Source: JAGVPT01 sp964642725
GTDB taxonomy: Bacteria; Bacteroidota; Ignavibacteria; UBA10030; UBA8401
Length of the DNA stretch: 64,000 nucleotides
Direction of reading: 5' to 3'
Assembly: GCA_964642725.1 (NCBI GenBank)
Contig: CAZXQG010000017.1
Location: forward strand, 1 to 64,000
The notes under the pieces are model-generated. The model ran no database searches. It saw only the letters and a list, made by a program, of their open reading frames with translations, and was not told the DNA's origin. The translations under genes were made by a program, and so were the position numbers. Shown here piece after piece: positions 7,984 through 15,778 of the stretch (position 1 is its first letter; each line of letters begins with the position of its first letter).

Positions 7984-8811
7984 CTATCCGAAGCGTCCTG
8001 TGATATAATCTTCTGTTTGCTTTTTCTGAGGAGACGTGAATAAACGTTCCGTCCCGCCGAACTCGATGAGCTGGCCGAGGTAAAAGAACGCCGTCTCGTC
8101 GCTCACCCTGGCGGCCTGCTGCATGTTATGGGTGACGATCACAATCGTATAGTTCTTCTTAAGCTCTTGGATCAATTCTTCTATTTTCGCAGTTGCAATC
8201 GGGTCGAGCGCGCTTGCCGGTTCGTCCATGAGAATTACTTCCGGGTCCACGGCGAGGGCGCGCGCGATACAGAGGCGTTGCTGCTGTCCGCCGGATAAGC
8301 TGATCCCCGACCTGTCAAGAATATCTTTTACTTCATCGAAGAGAGCCGCTTGCCGGAGGCTCCGTTCCACCGTTTCCGCAAGCGAGTTTTTTTTCACCAT
8401 GCCGTTGAGACGCAGCCCGGCTGCAACATTGTCAAAAATTGACATCGTCGGAAACGGGTTTGGTTTTTGGAAGACCATCCCCACTCTGCGGCGCAGCACG
8501 ACGGGATCGTATTCGTCGATGTTTTCGCCATCGAGCATGATGGAACCTTTCCGCGTGCCCCCCGCCACTTCGTGCATCCTGTTCAGGCAACGAAGAAATG
8601 TCGACTTGCCGCAACCCGACGGACCGATAATGGCCACAACGGTATTTTTCGGTACGTCGAGCGAGATACCGTGCAATGCCCTGCTCTTGCCAAAAAAGGC
8701 TTCCACATTCTTAGTAGAAACTTTGACATTCATAATTTTTTCCGCTTCACGTTGACTGCCGATAACGAGCGGCACCTTCGTTACTTTTTCATCAATTGCC
8801 GTTTCCTGCAT
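7984..8811 (-). CDS. pstB: Phosphate ABC transporter ATPase PstB
   Basis: Nucleotide-binding subunit driving phosphate import through PstA/PstC. Walker A GPSGCGKST, signature LSGGQQQR, Walker B VILMDEPASALDP and the switch histidine in VTHNMQQAARVSD are intact. PstB-specific stretches such as GMVFQKPNPFPTMSIFDNVA and the C-terminal TEDYITGRFG support the substrate assignment. The ATG at 8811 gives a 27-residue extension before the conserved core (NVKVSTKNVEAFFG); an internal ATG at about 8730 is an alternative start. The gene overlaps pstA by 20 bases. Confidence 0.95.
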   Translation of the reverse strand: MQETAIDEKVTKVPLVIGSQREAEKIMNVKVSTKNVEAFFGKSRALHGISLDVPKNTVVAIIGPSGCGKSTFLRCLNRMHEVAGGTRKGSIMLDGENIDEYDPVVLRRRVGMVFQKPNPFPTMSIFDNVAAGLRLNGMVKKNSLAETVERSLRQAALFDEVKDILDRSGISLSGGQQQRLCIARALAVDPEVILMDEPASALDPIATAKIEELIQELKKNYTIVIVTHNMQQAARVSDETAFFYLGQLIEFGGTERLFTSPQKKQTEDYITGRFG

Positions 8812-9655
8812 AGCGTCCTCTCGTTACGAATCGAAATATAACATTCAGGATGGTAATAAAAAATATGAGAACAAACGCTGCGGCCCACGCCTGTCTGTTC
8901 CAGTCGGAAAACGGCGCTTTTGCGTAATCATAAATAAACACGCTTAACGATGCAATCGGTTGGCCGATTTCAGTCGACCAGAAACGATTCCCCAGCGCGG
9001 TAAAAAGCAGAGGCGCAGTTTCGCCAGCTGCACGGGCAAGAGCAAGAAGTATTCCCGTTGTAATCCCTCGCAGGGCGGTAGGGAGAATCACTCTCAGTGT
9101 CACCCTCCAGCGTGCAATACCGAGCGCAAGGCCCGCTTCCCTGATAGATTGAGGAACAAGTAGCAGCATCTCCTCCGTCGTTCGCGTTGCCGTGGGAATC
9201 ATGAGAATGCCTAACGCAACTCCTCCGGCAAGCGCCGAGAAATGTTTCATCGGCAGCACTACAACAATATAGGCAACAACGCCGACAACGATCGACGGTA
9301 TTCCGCTGAGGACGTCCGTTAAAAAGCGGACGACCGACGCGAACGCACCATGCTTATGTTCTGCAAGATAGATTCCGGTAAAGAGGCTGATCGGAAGTCC
9401 AAAGAGCGTACCAAGACCGATGAGAATTCCCGTTCCGACAATTGCGTTCGCCATCCCCCCGCCGCTCTCGCCCACAGGCTTCGGCATTTTGATGAAGAAA
9501 TCTAAATTCAGCGCACCGATGCCTTGCGAGAGGGAATAAAAGAAGATGAGAAAGAGCGGAACAACGGCAATCAACGCGCTCAGCAAACACAGGAACGTCG
9601 TAATCGCGCTCTTCGACTTCCGCCAATAATGAGATTTGGAATAACCCTGTTTCAT
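8792..9655 (-). CDS. pstA: Phosphate ABC transporter permease PstA
   Basis: Inner-membrane permease of the high-affinity phosphate importer. 287 residues with six predicted membrane segments; the PstA-type coupling region reads VPQSIREAGLALGIARWRVT, and GIPSIVVGVVAYIVVVLPM is the family's conserved third-segment region. Start overlaps pstC by 4 bases (ATGA) and end overlaps pstB by 20, so the three are translationally coupled. Expected to pair with PstC and bind two PstB subunits. Confidence 0.95.
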   Translation of the reverse strand: MKQGYSKSHYWRKSKSAITTFLCLLSALIAVVPLFLIFFYSLSQGIGALNLDFFIKMPKPVGESGGGMANAIVGTGILIGLGTLFGLPISLFTGIYLAEHKHGAFASVVRFLTDVLSGIPSIVVGVVAYIVVVLPMKHFSALAGGVALGILMIPTATRTTEEMLLLVPQSIREAGLALGIARWRVTLRVILPTALRGITTGILLALARAAGETAPLLFTALGNRFWSTEIGQPIASLSVFIYDYAKAPFSDWNRQAWAAAFVLIFFITILNVIFRFVTRGRYAGNGN

Positions 9656-10671
9656 GCGTTCTTAAATTTATTCGTGACGCTCCAGACAATGATTCGGGCT
9701 GCAGCGTTGAGGAGCACCGTCACCGCGAAAAGTATAAGCGCAATCTCGATAAGAGAACTGATGTACATGTCCGAGGTCGCTTCGGTAAATTCATTTGCGA
9801 TTACGCTCGCCATTGTGTAGCCCGGCGCAAGGAGCGATGAGGAGATCTCCGGACGGTTTCCAATGACCATCGTGACAGCCATAGTCTCGCCGATGGCTCT
9901 CCCCAGCCCGAGCAATGTCGCGCCCAATATTCCCGATCTTGCATCCGACAAAATAATTCTTGTTGTTTCCCACCGAGTAGCTCCCAGCGCCAATGCCGCC
10001 TCGCGCTGGGCGGTAGGAATTGCTTTCAATACGTCGCGGGAGATCGAGGTGATGATCGGCAAGACCATGATCGCCAGGATAATTCCCGCAGCGAGCATTC
10101 CAAATCCATACGGCGCCCCTTTGAATAACGGGAGAAATTTTAAATTCTTAGCCAGCATAGGCTCCACCGAAACGCGCAGCCACGGGACCAGGACAAAGAT
10201 TCCCCATAAGCCGTACACGATACTGGGGATCGCTGCAAGAAGTTCGATAAGAAACGACACCGGCTTCTCCAGCCAACGGGGGGCCAGCTCCGAGAGAAAC
10301 ACTGCGACACCGATGCTCAACGGCAGCGCAAGCACAAGTGCGAGAACAGATGATACGAGTGTTCCAAAAATAAAAACGAGCGCCCCATATTCATCCTGAA
10401 CAGGGTCCCAAATTTCCCGCCAAAGGAACGACCAGCCGAATTTATCTATAGAAAGGGTCGAACCGCGGAACATTTCATATGCCATCAGAAAAACAAGCGC
10501 AAATACGAGGAAGGCAAAAAATGCCGTAGAGCCTTGAAAAATCAAATCGCCCAGATTCGCGCTCTTTCGTTTCTTCACTTCCACAAAAACATCGGGCGAA
10601 GGAGCCATTTCGGCTCCTCCACCCGGCTGTTGCGCAACTGATAAAGCGATATTAGATGAAGTATCCGCCAC
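9652..10671 (-). CDS. pstC: Phosphate ABC transporter permease PstC
   Basis: Second permease of the Pst importer. 339 residues: a ~35-residue cytoplasmic N-terminus, then six membrane segments. The family pattern AAIPSIVYGLWGIFVLVPWL (about 151-170) and the coupling helix AIPTAQREAALALGATRWET are clear. The long periplasmic loop between segments 3 and 4 carries LRVSVEPMLAKNLKFLPLF. It follows pstS by 6 bases and overlaps pstA by 4, one transcription unit. Confidence 0.95.
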   Translation of the reverse strand: MADTSSNIALSVAQQPGGGAEMAPSPDVFVEVKKRKSANLGDLIFQGSTAFFAFLVFALVFLMAYEMFRGSTLSIDKFGWSFLWREIWDPVQDEYGALVFIFGTLVSSVLALVLALPLSIGVAVFLSELAPRWLEKPVSFLIELLAAIPSIVYGLWGIFVLVPWLRVSVEPMLAKNLKFLPLFKGAPYGFGMLAAGIILAIMVLPIITSISRDVLKAIPTAQREAALALGATRWETTRIILSDARSGILGATLLGLGRAIGETMAVTMVIGNRPEISSSLLAPGYTMASVIANEFTEATSDMYISSLIEIALILFAVTVLLNAAARIIVWSVTNKFKNA

Positions 10672-10677
10672 GAGACA

Positions 10678-11712
10678 TCAATTGGTTGAAATGGTATCAA
10701 TTTTTTTCAGACAAAGCTTCACAACAGCTTCCGGAAGCGGCGCATAGTAAAGATCCTTTGTGTATGACTGGCCGTCGGCCATCGCCCACTTTAGAAATTT
10801 TACTATTTCCTGCGCTTTCGATTTTTCTTTCATGTTTTGATAAATTAAGAGCCACGTAAATCCGGAGATGGGGTATGAATCCTTGCCATCCGGATTCGTA
10901 ATCGAAACTCTCAAGTCCTCCGGCATATTTTTACTCGCTCCCACGGCAGCCGCAGAAACAGATTCAAATGTCGCCTCAACAAAGGCGCCTTCTTTGTTCT
11001 GAATAAGCGCGTACGGGAGATTGTTCTTCACCGCGTACGCAAGTTCGACGTACCCGATGGCACCTTCGGTCTGTTTCACTATACCGGCAACGCCCTCATT
11101 TCCTTTGCCTCCCAAGCCTGCGGGCCAGTTAACGGAAGTACCTTTGCCCACATTTACCGCCCACGTTTTGCTGACTTTATTCAAATAGTCTGTAAAAATG
11201 TAGGTGGTACCGCTTCCGTCCGACCGGTGTGCAACAATGATTGCTTCGTCGGGAAGATTCTTTCCCGGATTAATTGAAGTAATCTTGGAATCATTCCAGT
11301 TCGTAATCTGTCCCAAAAAAATTCCAGCGAGAACGTCGGGTGTCAATCGCAGGTCTTTCCCCGCCGCAGGAAGATTATATGCCACGACGTCGGCACCCAT
11401 CACAGTCGGAATATGAAGAACGTCTGTTCCTTGTTTTCCTTTGGCCTCTTGAAGCTGCGCGTCCGACATCGGACCGTCACTCGCTCCGAAATCAACCGTT
11501 CCTTCAGTCACTTGCTTAATTCCGCCTCCGCTGCCGATCGACTGGTAGTTGAATTCCACGCCGCTCTTCTTGCTGTAGACGTCGAACCATTTTGAGTAAA
11601 TCACGTACGGGAATGTCGCTCCTGCCCCGTTCAGCTTCATCTGGGCAAGGGCAGCTTCGCCGACGACCAGCGATAAGACGAGCAGCAGCATTGCGATAAT
11701 TAGAGATTTCAT
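10678..11712 (-). CDS. pstS: Phosphate-binding protein PstS
   Basis: Periplasmic phosphate receptor feeding PstCA. An N-terminal signal peptide (about 1-23, ending EAALAQ) is followed by MKLNGAGATFPYVIYSKWF and YQSIGSGGGIKQVTEGTVDF, the PstS phosphate-binding region; later HRSDGSGTTYIFTDYL supplies further ligands. No lipobox cysteine is present, so it is probably soluble. Length 344 is normal. It lies between the barrel gene (42 bases upstream) and pstC (6 bases downstream), which places the binding protein next to a probable phosphate channel. Confidence 0.95.
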   Translation of the reverse strand: MKSLIIAMLLLVLSLVVGEAALAQMKLNGAGATFPYVIYSKWFDVYSKKSGVEFNYQSIGSGGGIKQVTEGTVDFGASDGPMSDAQLQEAKGKQGTDVLHIPTVMGADVVAYNLPAAGKDLRLTPDVLAGIFLGQITNWNDSKITSINPGKNLPDEAIIVAHRSDGSGTTYIFTDYLNKVSKTWAVNVGKGTSVNWPAGLGGKGNEGVAGIVKQTEGAIGYVELAYAVKNNLPYALIQNKEGAFVEATFESVSAAAVGASKNMPEDLRVSITNPDGKDSYPISGFTWLLIYQNMKEKSKAQEIVKFLKWAMADGQSYTKDLYYAPLPEAVVKLCLKKIDTISTN

Positions 11713-11754
11713 TTTTTAAATTCCTTCACTTTTGATGGTTAACTACATTCGTGA

Positions 11755-12930
11755 TCAAAGAAACACATAGTAGAATGTCAGACGAGCCGTCACTGACGCA
11801 TTGATAGCCGCACCATTTGCGCCGGTAACCACGTTCACGGGAGTTTCATATGTCTCGTACAAAATGTTCGGAGAAATAGAAACGTTCTTGTCTGCTTTCC
11901 ATGAAAGTCCCGCTATGATATAATTGCGTGAATCGCCTTTTGCGTTTACGGCGCTGTTCGTGTTCGGATCATAGTTGTCGTATCGAGCCACTATGGCTAG
12001 TTCCGGTATTAGATTGTAAGCACCATAAACGGTGAATCCAAGAGCATCTTTCGAACCTAATGTGCCTCCCTTGGGTGTGAATGCATTAGACGCCGAGTTC
12101 ATAAACAACTCAACTCCGAAGTTATACATGAACGGCACCGCATAGTTGACAAAGACCGCTTCCGTCATCGTGCTCGCGCTCACCAGCGAACCGCTCGCGT
12201 TCTTAACATCCGCCGCATCTTTGTAATCCACATAGACCGTAGCTAGAAAGTTCGTCATCGGCTTCAATTGTATGTGAGCATAATACCGTTTGTATTTATT
12301 GTTCTCAGGAATATTCCCGTCATCGTTTCCGATCATTAACCAATAATTGACCATGCCGTTGCCAACCAAATTACCTTTAAGAGACATTCCGAGGTCGCGG
12401 GATGGAACGATTGACCGCAAGTCCATAATAGTTTTTTCGAGGAACCGATAACTCCATGCAGTTTCGGAAACATCATACGCAGGAGTCGGCTGTACACCGA
12501 AAATTAAATTACTTCCGGCAAAAACGTTCTTCCACATTAAGTAGGCGTCTTTCACAAACACACTTGTTTTGCCGCTGGGGAGTTCATCGGCCGAAGTGAT
12601 AGCACCGGAAGTTGTATTCGCTACCGGAGCCGTTACGCCGGGCGTTGCGCCCTGGTCAGCTTCGAGGCGGAATCTCGACGTGAAGATATCGGAAATATCA
12701 TTATCATAGGTAAGGTAAATCCGGCGGATCTGAAATGCCTGCATTGACGTCGATCCGGGGGCGCTTGAGCTGGACGCCGCCGCGCCGGGAGCCGTGTGGT
12801 TGAACGAAGAGTCGCGCGCCACATTATAATAGTAGTCGCCGAACATGTAGCCGCTGAATTTCCCCTGACTAAAAGCAGTCGCCGACACGAGGAAGAGCCC
12901 AACCGCCAGCAGAAACAAGTGCTTCTTCAT
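11755..12930 (-). CDS. Outer-membrane beta-barrel porin, first gene of the pst operon
   Basis: 391 residues with a cleavable signal peptide (about 1-21, ATAFSQ) and then alternating, glycine- and aromatic-rich strands typical of a 16-18-strand porin: KFSGYMFGDYYYN, MQAFQIRRIYLTYDND, FRLEADQG, then a C-terminal ARLTFYYVFL. It is clearly paralogous to the barrel at 25023: the opening strands, IRRIYLTYDND/LRRFYLTFDDD, and the order of loops correspond. As first gene before pstS it most likely provides an outer-membrane path for phosphate (compare OprP/OprO by role, not by demonstrated homology). Substrate is inferred from position. Confidence 0.75.
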   Translation of the reverse strand: MKKHLFLLAVGLFLVSATAFSQGKFSGYMFGDYYYNVARDSSFNHTAPGAAASSSSAPGSTSMQAFQIRRIYLTYDNDISDIFTSRFRLEADQGATPGVTAPVANTTSGAITSADELPSGKTSVFVKDAYLMWKNVFAGSNLIFGVQPTPAYDVSETAWSYRFLEKTIMDLRSIVPSRDLGMSLKGNLVGNGMVNYWLMIGNDDGNIPENNKYKRYYAHIQLKPMTNFLATVYVDYKDAADVKNASGSLVSASTMTEAVFVNYAVPFMYNFGVELFMNSASNAFTPKGGTLGSKDALGFTVYGAYNLIPELAIVARYDNYDPNTNSAVNAKGDSRNYIIAGLSWKADKNVSISPNILYETYETPVNVVTGANGAAINASVTARLTFYYVFL

Positions 12931-13019
12931 TTGTATCCTTTCTGAATAGATGGAAAAAATAAGGTTTGATTGAATTTATGACAATCCTGGTATGCCATCG
13001 TGTGCTTCAAGCGTGCGCT

Positions 13020-13075
13020 AAAATACACTTCCCACAATAGCTTTGTATTACACCAATGTTATGAAATTGTTAACA
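13020..13075 (-). promoter_or_regulatory. Pho-box-like triple repeat and promoter of the pst operon
   Basis: On the minus strand three 7-bp units, TGTTAAC, TCATAAC and GTGTAAT, occur at an exact 11-base period (13069-13075, 13058-13064, 13047-13053). This matches the geometry of PhoB/PhoP operators (7-bp half-sites with 4-bp spacers; TTAACA-type in PhoP). A TATTTT at 13020-13025, 21 bases past the last unit, can serve as the -10 with no normal -35, as expected for an activator-dependent promoter. The cognate regulator is probably the PhoB at 33179. Confidence 0.6.
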
Positions 13076-13141
13076 GGGTCAGGGGTGAAAAGCAAAAAAC
13101 AGCGGGGATATAAAGTTGCAGATTCTGCAGGAAAATGTGTC

Positions 13142-13927
13142 CTACTCGCCTGTCGAGTCGATGCGTGCCAGGTAATTTTGCGCTAATAAATGATATCTTC
13201 CTTCGCGCTGGCTTTTCACTGGGAGTGTAAGTACATGTTTCAGCGATTCGACGGCGGCCTCCTTCTTCCCCATGGCCATGAGCGTCCAGTACATCTCGTA
13301 ATAAGCATAGGTGTTCGAGCTGTCAAACTGGATGGATTTTTCGAGGAGCTCTTCGGAATGCGAAAGCGACCCCTGAATGTCCGCGCCGAAAATGACGCGT
13401 GCGATGGTCCGCTCAAACCAGGATAGCTGTGAACTCTCCCTTTCGAAAACTGCGAGAATGACGTACGCGAAGGCGAATGTGGAATCGATTTCGATTGCCC
13501 TCTCGGCATGGAAACGGACCTCTTTTCCTATGTGGATTTTTTCCGAGATTGAATGGAACGGGATAAGGCTCCCTTGCGTTAACGATACCCAAAAATGCGC
13601 CGGTGGGGAATTCGGATTCAGCAATAGAAGCGTGTCCGCATATGCAGCCGCGCGAAGATAGTACGATTGCGCGCTCGTGTCGGTCCGCAGATGAATCCAC
13701 CCGAGGTCGCAATATGTGCGCGTCAAACGAAGCAGTGTCTCGCTGTTCTGAGGGGACAACGTATTCGCTTGATCGTAATAGCGCAACGCTTCCTCTGTCG
13801 CCTGACGGGCGAAGCAGTCGTCCCCGTGTTGAAGCAGCCGGGCCAGTTCCTGTGCATGAGAACCGGCAGAATAAAAAGCGAGAACGAAAAGTATCGCGCA
13901 TCTCCTTGTCACTCGTTGCCCTTTCAT
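13142..13927 (-). CDS. TPR-repeat secreted or membrane-anchored protein
   Basis: 261 residues, with an N-terminal hydrophobic leader (VTRRCAILFVLAFYSAGSHAQ, cleavage likely after HAQ). The rest is helix-turn-helix repeats such as EEALRYYDQANTLSPQNSETLLRLTRTYCDLG and YAYYEMYWTLMAMGKKEAAVESLKHVL, typical of tetratricopeptide repeats used for protein binding. No enzyme motif. It reads toward the pst operon but ends 66 bases before the Pho-box-like repeats, so it is probably a separate unit. Function unknown. Confidence 0.65.
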   Translation of the reverse strand: MKGQRVTRRCAILFVLAFYSAGSHAQELARLLQHGDDCFARQATEEALRYYDQANTLSPQNSETLLRLTRTYCDLGWIHLRTDTSAQSYYLRAAAYADTLLLLNPNSPPAHFWVSLTQGSLIPFHSISEKIHIGKEVRFHAERAIEIDSTFAFAYVILAVFERESSQLSWFERTIARVIFGADIQGSLSHSEELLEKSIQFDSSNTYAYYEMYWTLMAMGKKEAAVESLKHVLTLPVKSQREGRYHLLAQNYLARIDSTGE

Positions 13928-14194
13928 GGTCCCGATAACTTCCGAACGACATTCAGAATACGAAAATACTTTAACGAGCGTATTACAACTGTATGAACAA
14001 TATGTTAAGGAAATGGAATGATTGCAACGTGCTTTTTCCGACGTGCCTCACATAACGATCCGATATGGAAAAGAGAATTACTCCATACCGGATGAGCGGC
14101 GCAGCGTCCAACATTCGAGAGAGGGATCCCTTGGATGGTTCTTATAGATCGGGAAAAATGGACAGCAATATCCATTCTTCGAATTTACTTCGTG

Positions 14195-14267
14195 AGGCGC
14201 CGCGCGGATTCGAACCGCGGAAAAAGAGCTTTGCAGGCTCTCCCCTTAACCACTCGGGCACGGCGCC
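14195..14267 (-). tRNA. tRNA-Cys (GCA)
   Basis: Cloverleaf on the complement: acceptor GGCGCCG/CGGCGCC, D-arm with AGTGGTTAAGGGG, anticodon loop CTGCAAA (anticodon GCA) closed by GAGAGC/GCTCTT, T-arm CCGCGGTTCGAATCCGCG, discriminator U as required by cysteinyl-tRNA synthetase. No CCA is encoded. It lies just downstream of the cysteine/sulfate assimilation genes on the same strand. Confidence 0.95.
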
Positions 14268-14394
14268 ATCGATCGTTTGTACTGTGGCAGACAGGTCTCA
14301 AAAAAAGTCCGCACAAAGGGAAATGAAGAATTGGTCTAGCGAAACTGAGTCTTTGCACGAACCCATCTTTTCGTCAAACAACAAAAACAACAGA

Positions 14395-15777
14395 TCAAAC
14401 TGAAAATTCCTTCAAAAGTACGTTGCCATTGTGATGATGTAAGAATCCTACAACATCGCCGATAATGACAATTCCCGGCGCGTCTGTTTCGACTTCCCTG
14501 GCTTTTGTGCCGATCGTTTGCAGCGTCCCTTCCACAACAATTTCCGTTGAAGTAGTTCCGCCGAAAATGACCGCGGCCGGAGTTCTTCCGTCGCGTCCCG
14601 CCTCCGACAGCTTTGCGGTAATATGCACAAGATTTTTTATTCCCATGTAAACCACAATCGTATCGATCGCCGCAACGCTTTTCCAATCAATAGTATTCTC
14701 CTTGGCGGGATTTTCACTGCCGGTAACGAACACAACGTTGGACGACATGTCGCGATCCGTCAGCGGGATTCCAATCGATGAAGGGACGCCGGTCCCGGCC
14801 GTAATTCCGGGAACGATTTCTGCATCGATTCCCGCCTCGCGCAGGGATTTCAGCTCCTCTCCCCCTCGTCCGAAAACGAATGGATCGCCCCCTTTTAAAC
14901 GGACAACATTTTTCCCGGCGCCGGCTTTCTTTACGAGGAGCAAATTGATTTCTTCCTGTTCAACATAATGGCCTCCGGAGCGCTTTCCGACAAAAATCTT
15001 TTCGCATTCTTCTTTTGTTGAAGAAAGAAGCTCGAAGGAAGCAAGGGCATCATAGACAACGACGTCTGCATCTTTAAGGAGGCGTAATCCCTTCACGGTT
15101 ATCAGTTCCGGATCGCCCGGCCCGGCGCCGATAAGATACACTTTGCCCGTTCGGTGTGAACCCGCCGACGGTGCGTTCTTATTCGTTTGCGAATTGGGAA
15201 GGCTTCTTCTGTTGAGTTCATCGGCGACGATGGTCTCAAAAACGGATTTCCGTTTATCGGCTTCTGCATAGATGGAAAGGACCGATGGACGCAGCTCGCC
15301 CAGCGTCTCGAGGAGTTCGGGATATCCCTTTCCGAACTCCGACGCGATTCTGTCCCGGATAACTTTCCCAAGCGTCGGGCTTTTTCCGTTCGTCGACACG
15401 GCGACTTTGAGATCGCCGTTTTGAAAAACGGAAGCGAGATAAAAATTGCATAGTTCCGGTACATCGACAACGTTAACCGGGATGTTGTAAGCAGCCGCAT
15501 CGTCAAAGATTTCTCTGTGAACGTCAGGGTTGTTGGTCGAAGCAATTGCGAGAATAAAACCCTTTACGTCTCCCGGTTGGTACTCCCTCTGCAGCAGTGC
15601 TATCTGGTTTTCGGACACGAGTGTTTCAAGCAATGAAGTGATGCGTGGCGCAACGATTGTAACTTTCGCTTTCACGTCGAGCAAGCCTTTTACTTTTTGC
15701 TCGGCAACTTTCCCGCCGCCGACAACGAGAACGGGCTTGCCTTCTACTTTCAAAAAGATCGGATAGAGTGTGTTCAT
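14395..15777 (-). CDS. cysG: Siroheme synthase: precorrin-2 dehydrogenase/chelatase fused to uroporphyrinogen-III methyltransferase
   Basis: 460-residue fusion that makes the siroheme cofactor of the sulfite reductase encoded immediately upstream. The N-terminal half (about 1-205) is the NAD-dependent CysG-N domain: VLVVGGGKVAEQKVKGLL and the STNGKSPTLGKVIRDRI region. The C-terminal half (about 213-455) is the SAM-dependent CobA-type methyltransferase: VYLIGAGPGDPELITVKG, VVRLKGGDPFVFGRGGEE, GITAGTGVPSSIGIPLTDRD and GMEG-like KNLVHIT. It starts 1 base from the stop of the reductase gene, so they are co-translated. Last protein gene of the sulfate unit. Confidence 0.95.
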   Translation of the reverse strand: MNTLYPIFLKVEGKPVLVVGGGKVAEQKVKGLLDVKAKVTIVAPRITSLLETLVSENQIALLQREYQPGDVKGFILAIASTNNPDVHREIFDDAAAYNIPVNVVDVPELCNFYLASVFQNGDLKVAVSTNGKSPTLGKVIRDRIASEFGKGYPELLETLGELRPSVLSIYAEADKRKSVFETIVADELNRRSLPNSQTNKNAPSAGSHRTGKVYLIGAGPGDPELITVKGLRLLKDADVVVYDALASFELLSSTKEECEKIFVGKRSGGHYVEQEEINLLLVKKAGAGKNVVRLKGGDPFVFGRGGEELKSLREAGIDAEIVPGITAGTGVPSSIGIPLTDRDMSSNVVFVTGSENPAKENTIDWKSVAAIDTIVVYMGIKNLVHITAKLSEAGRDGRTPAAVIFGGTTSTEIVVEGTLQTIGTKAREVETDAPGIVIIGDVVGFLHHHNGNVLLKEFSV

Positions 15778-15778
15778 A

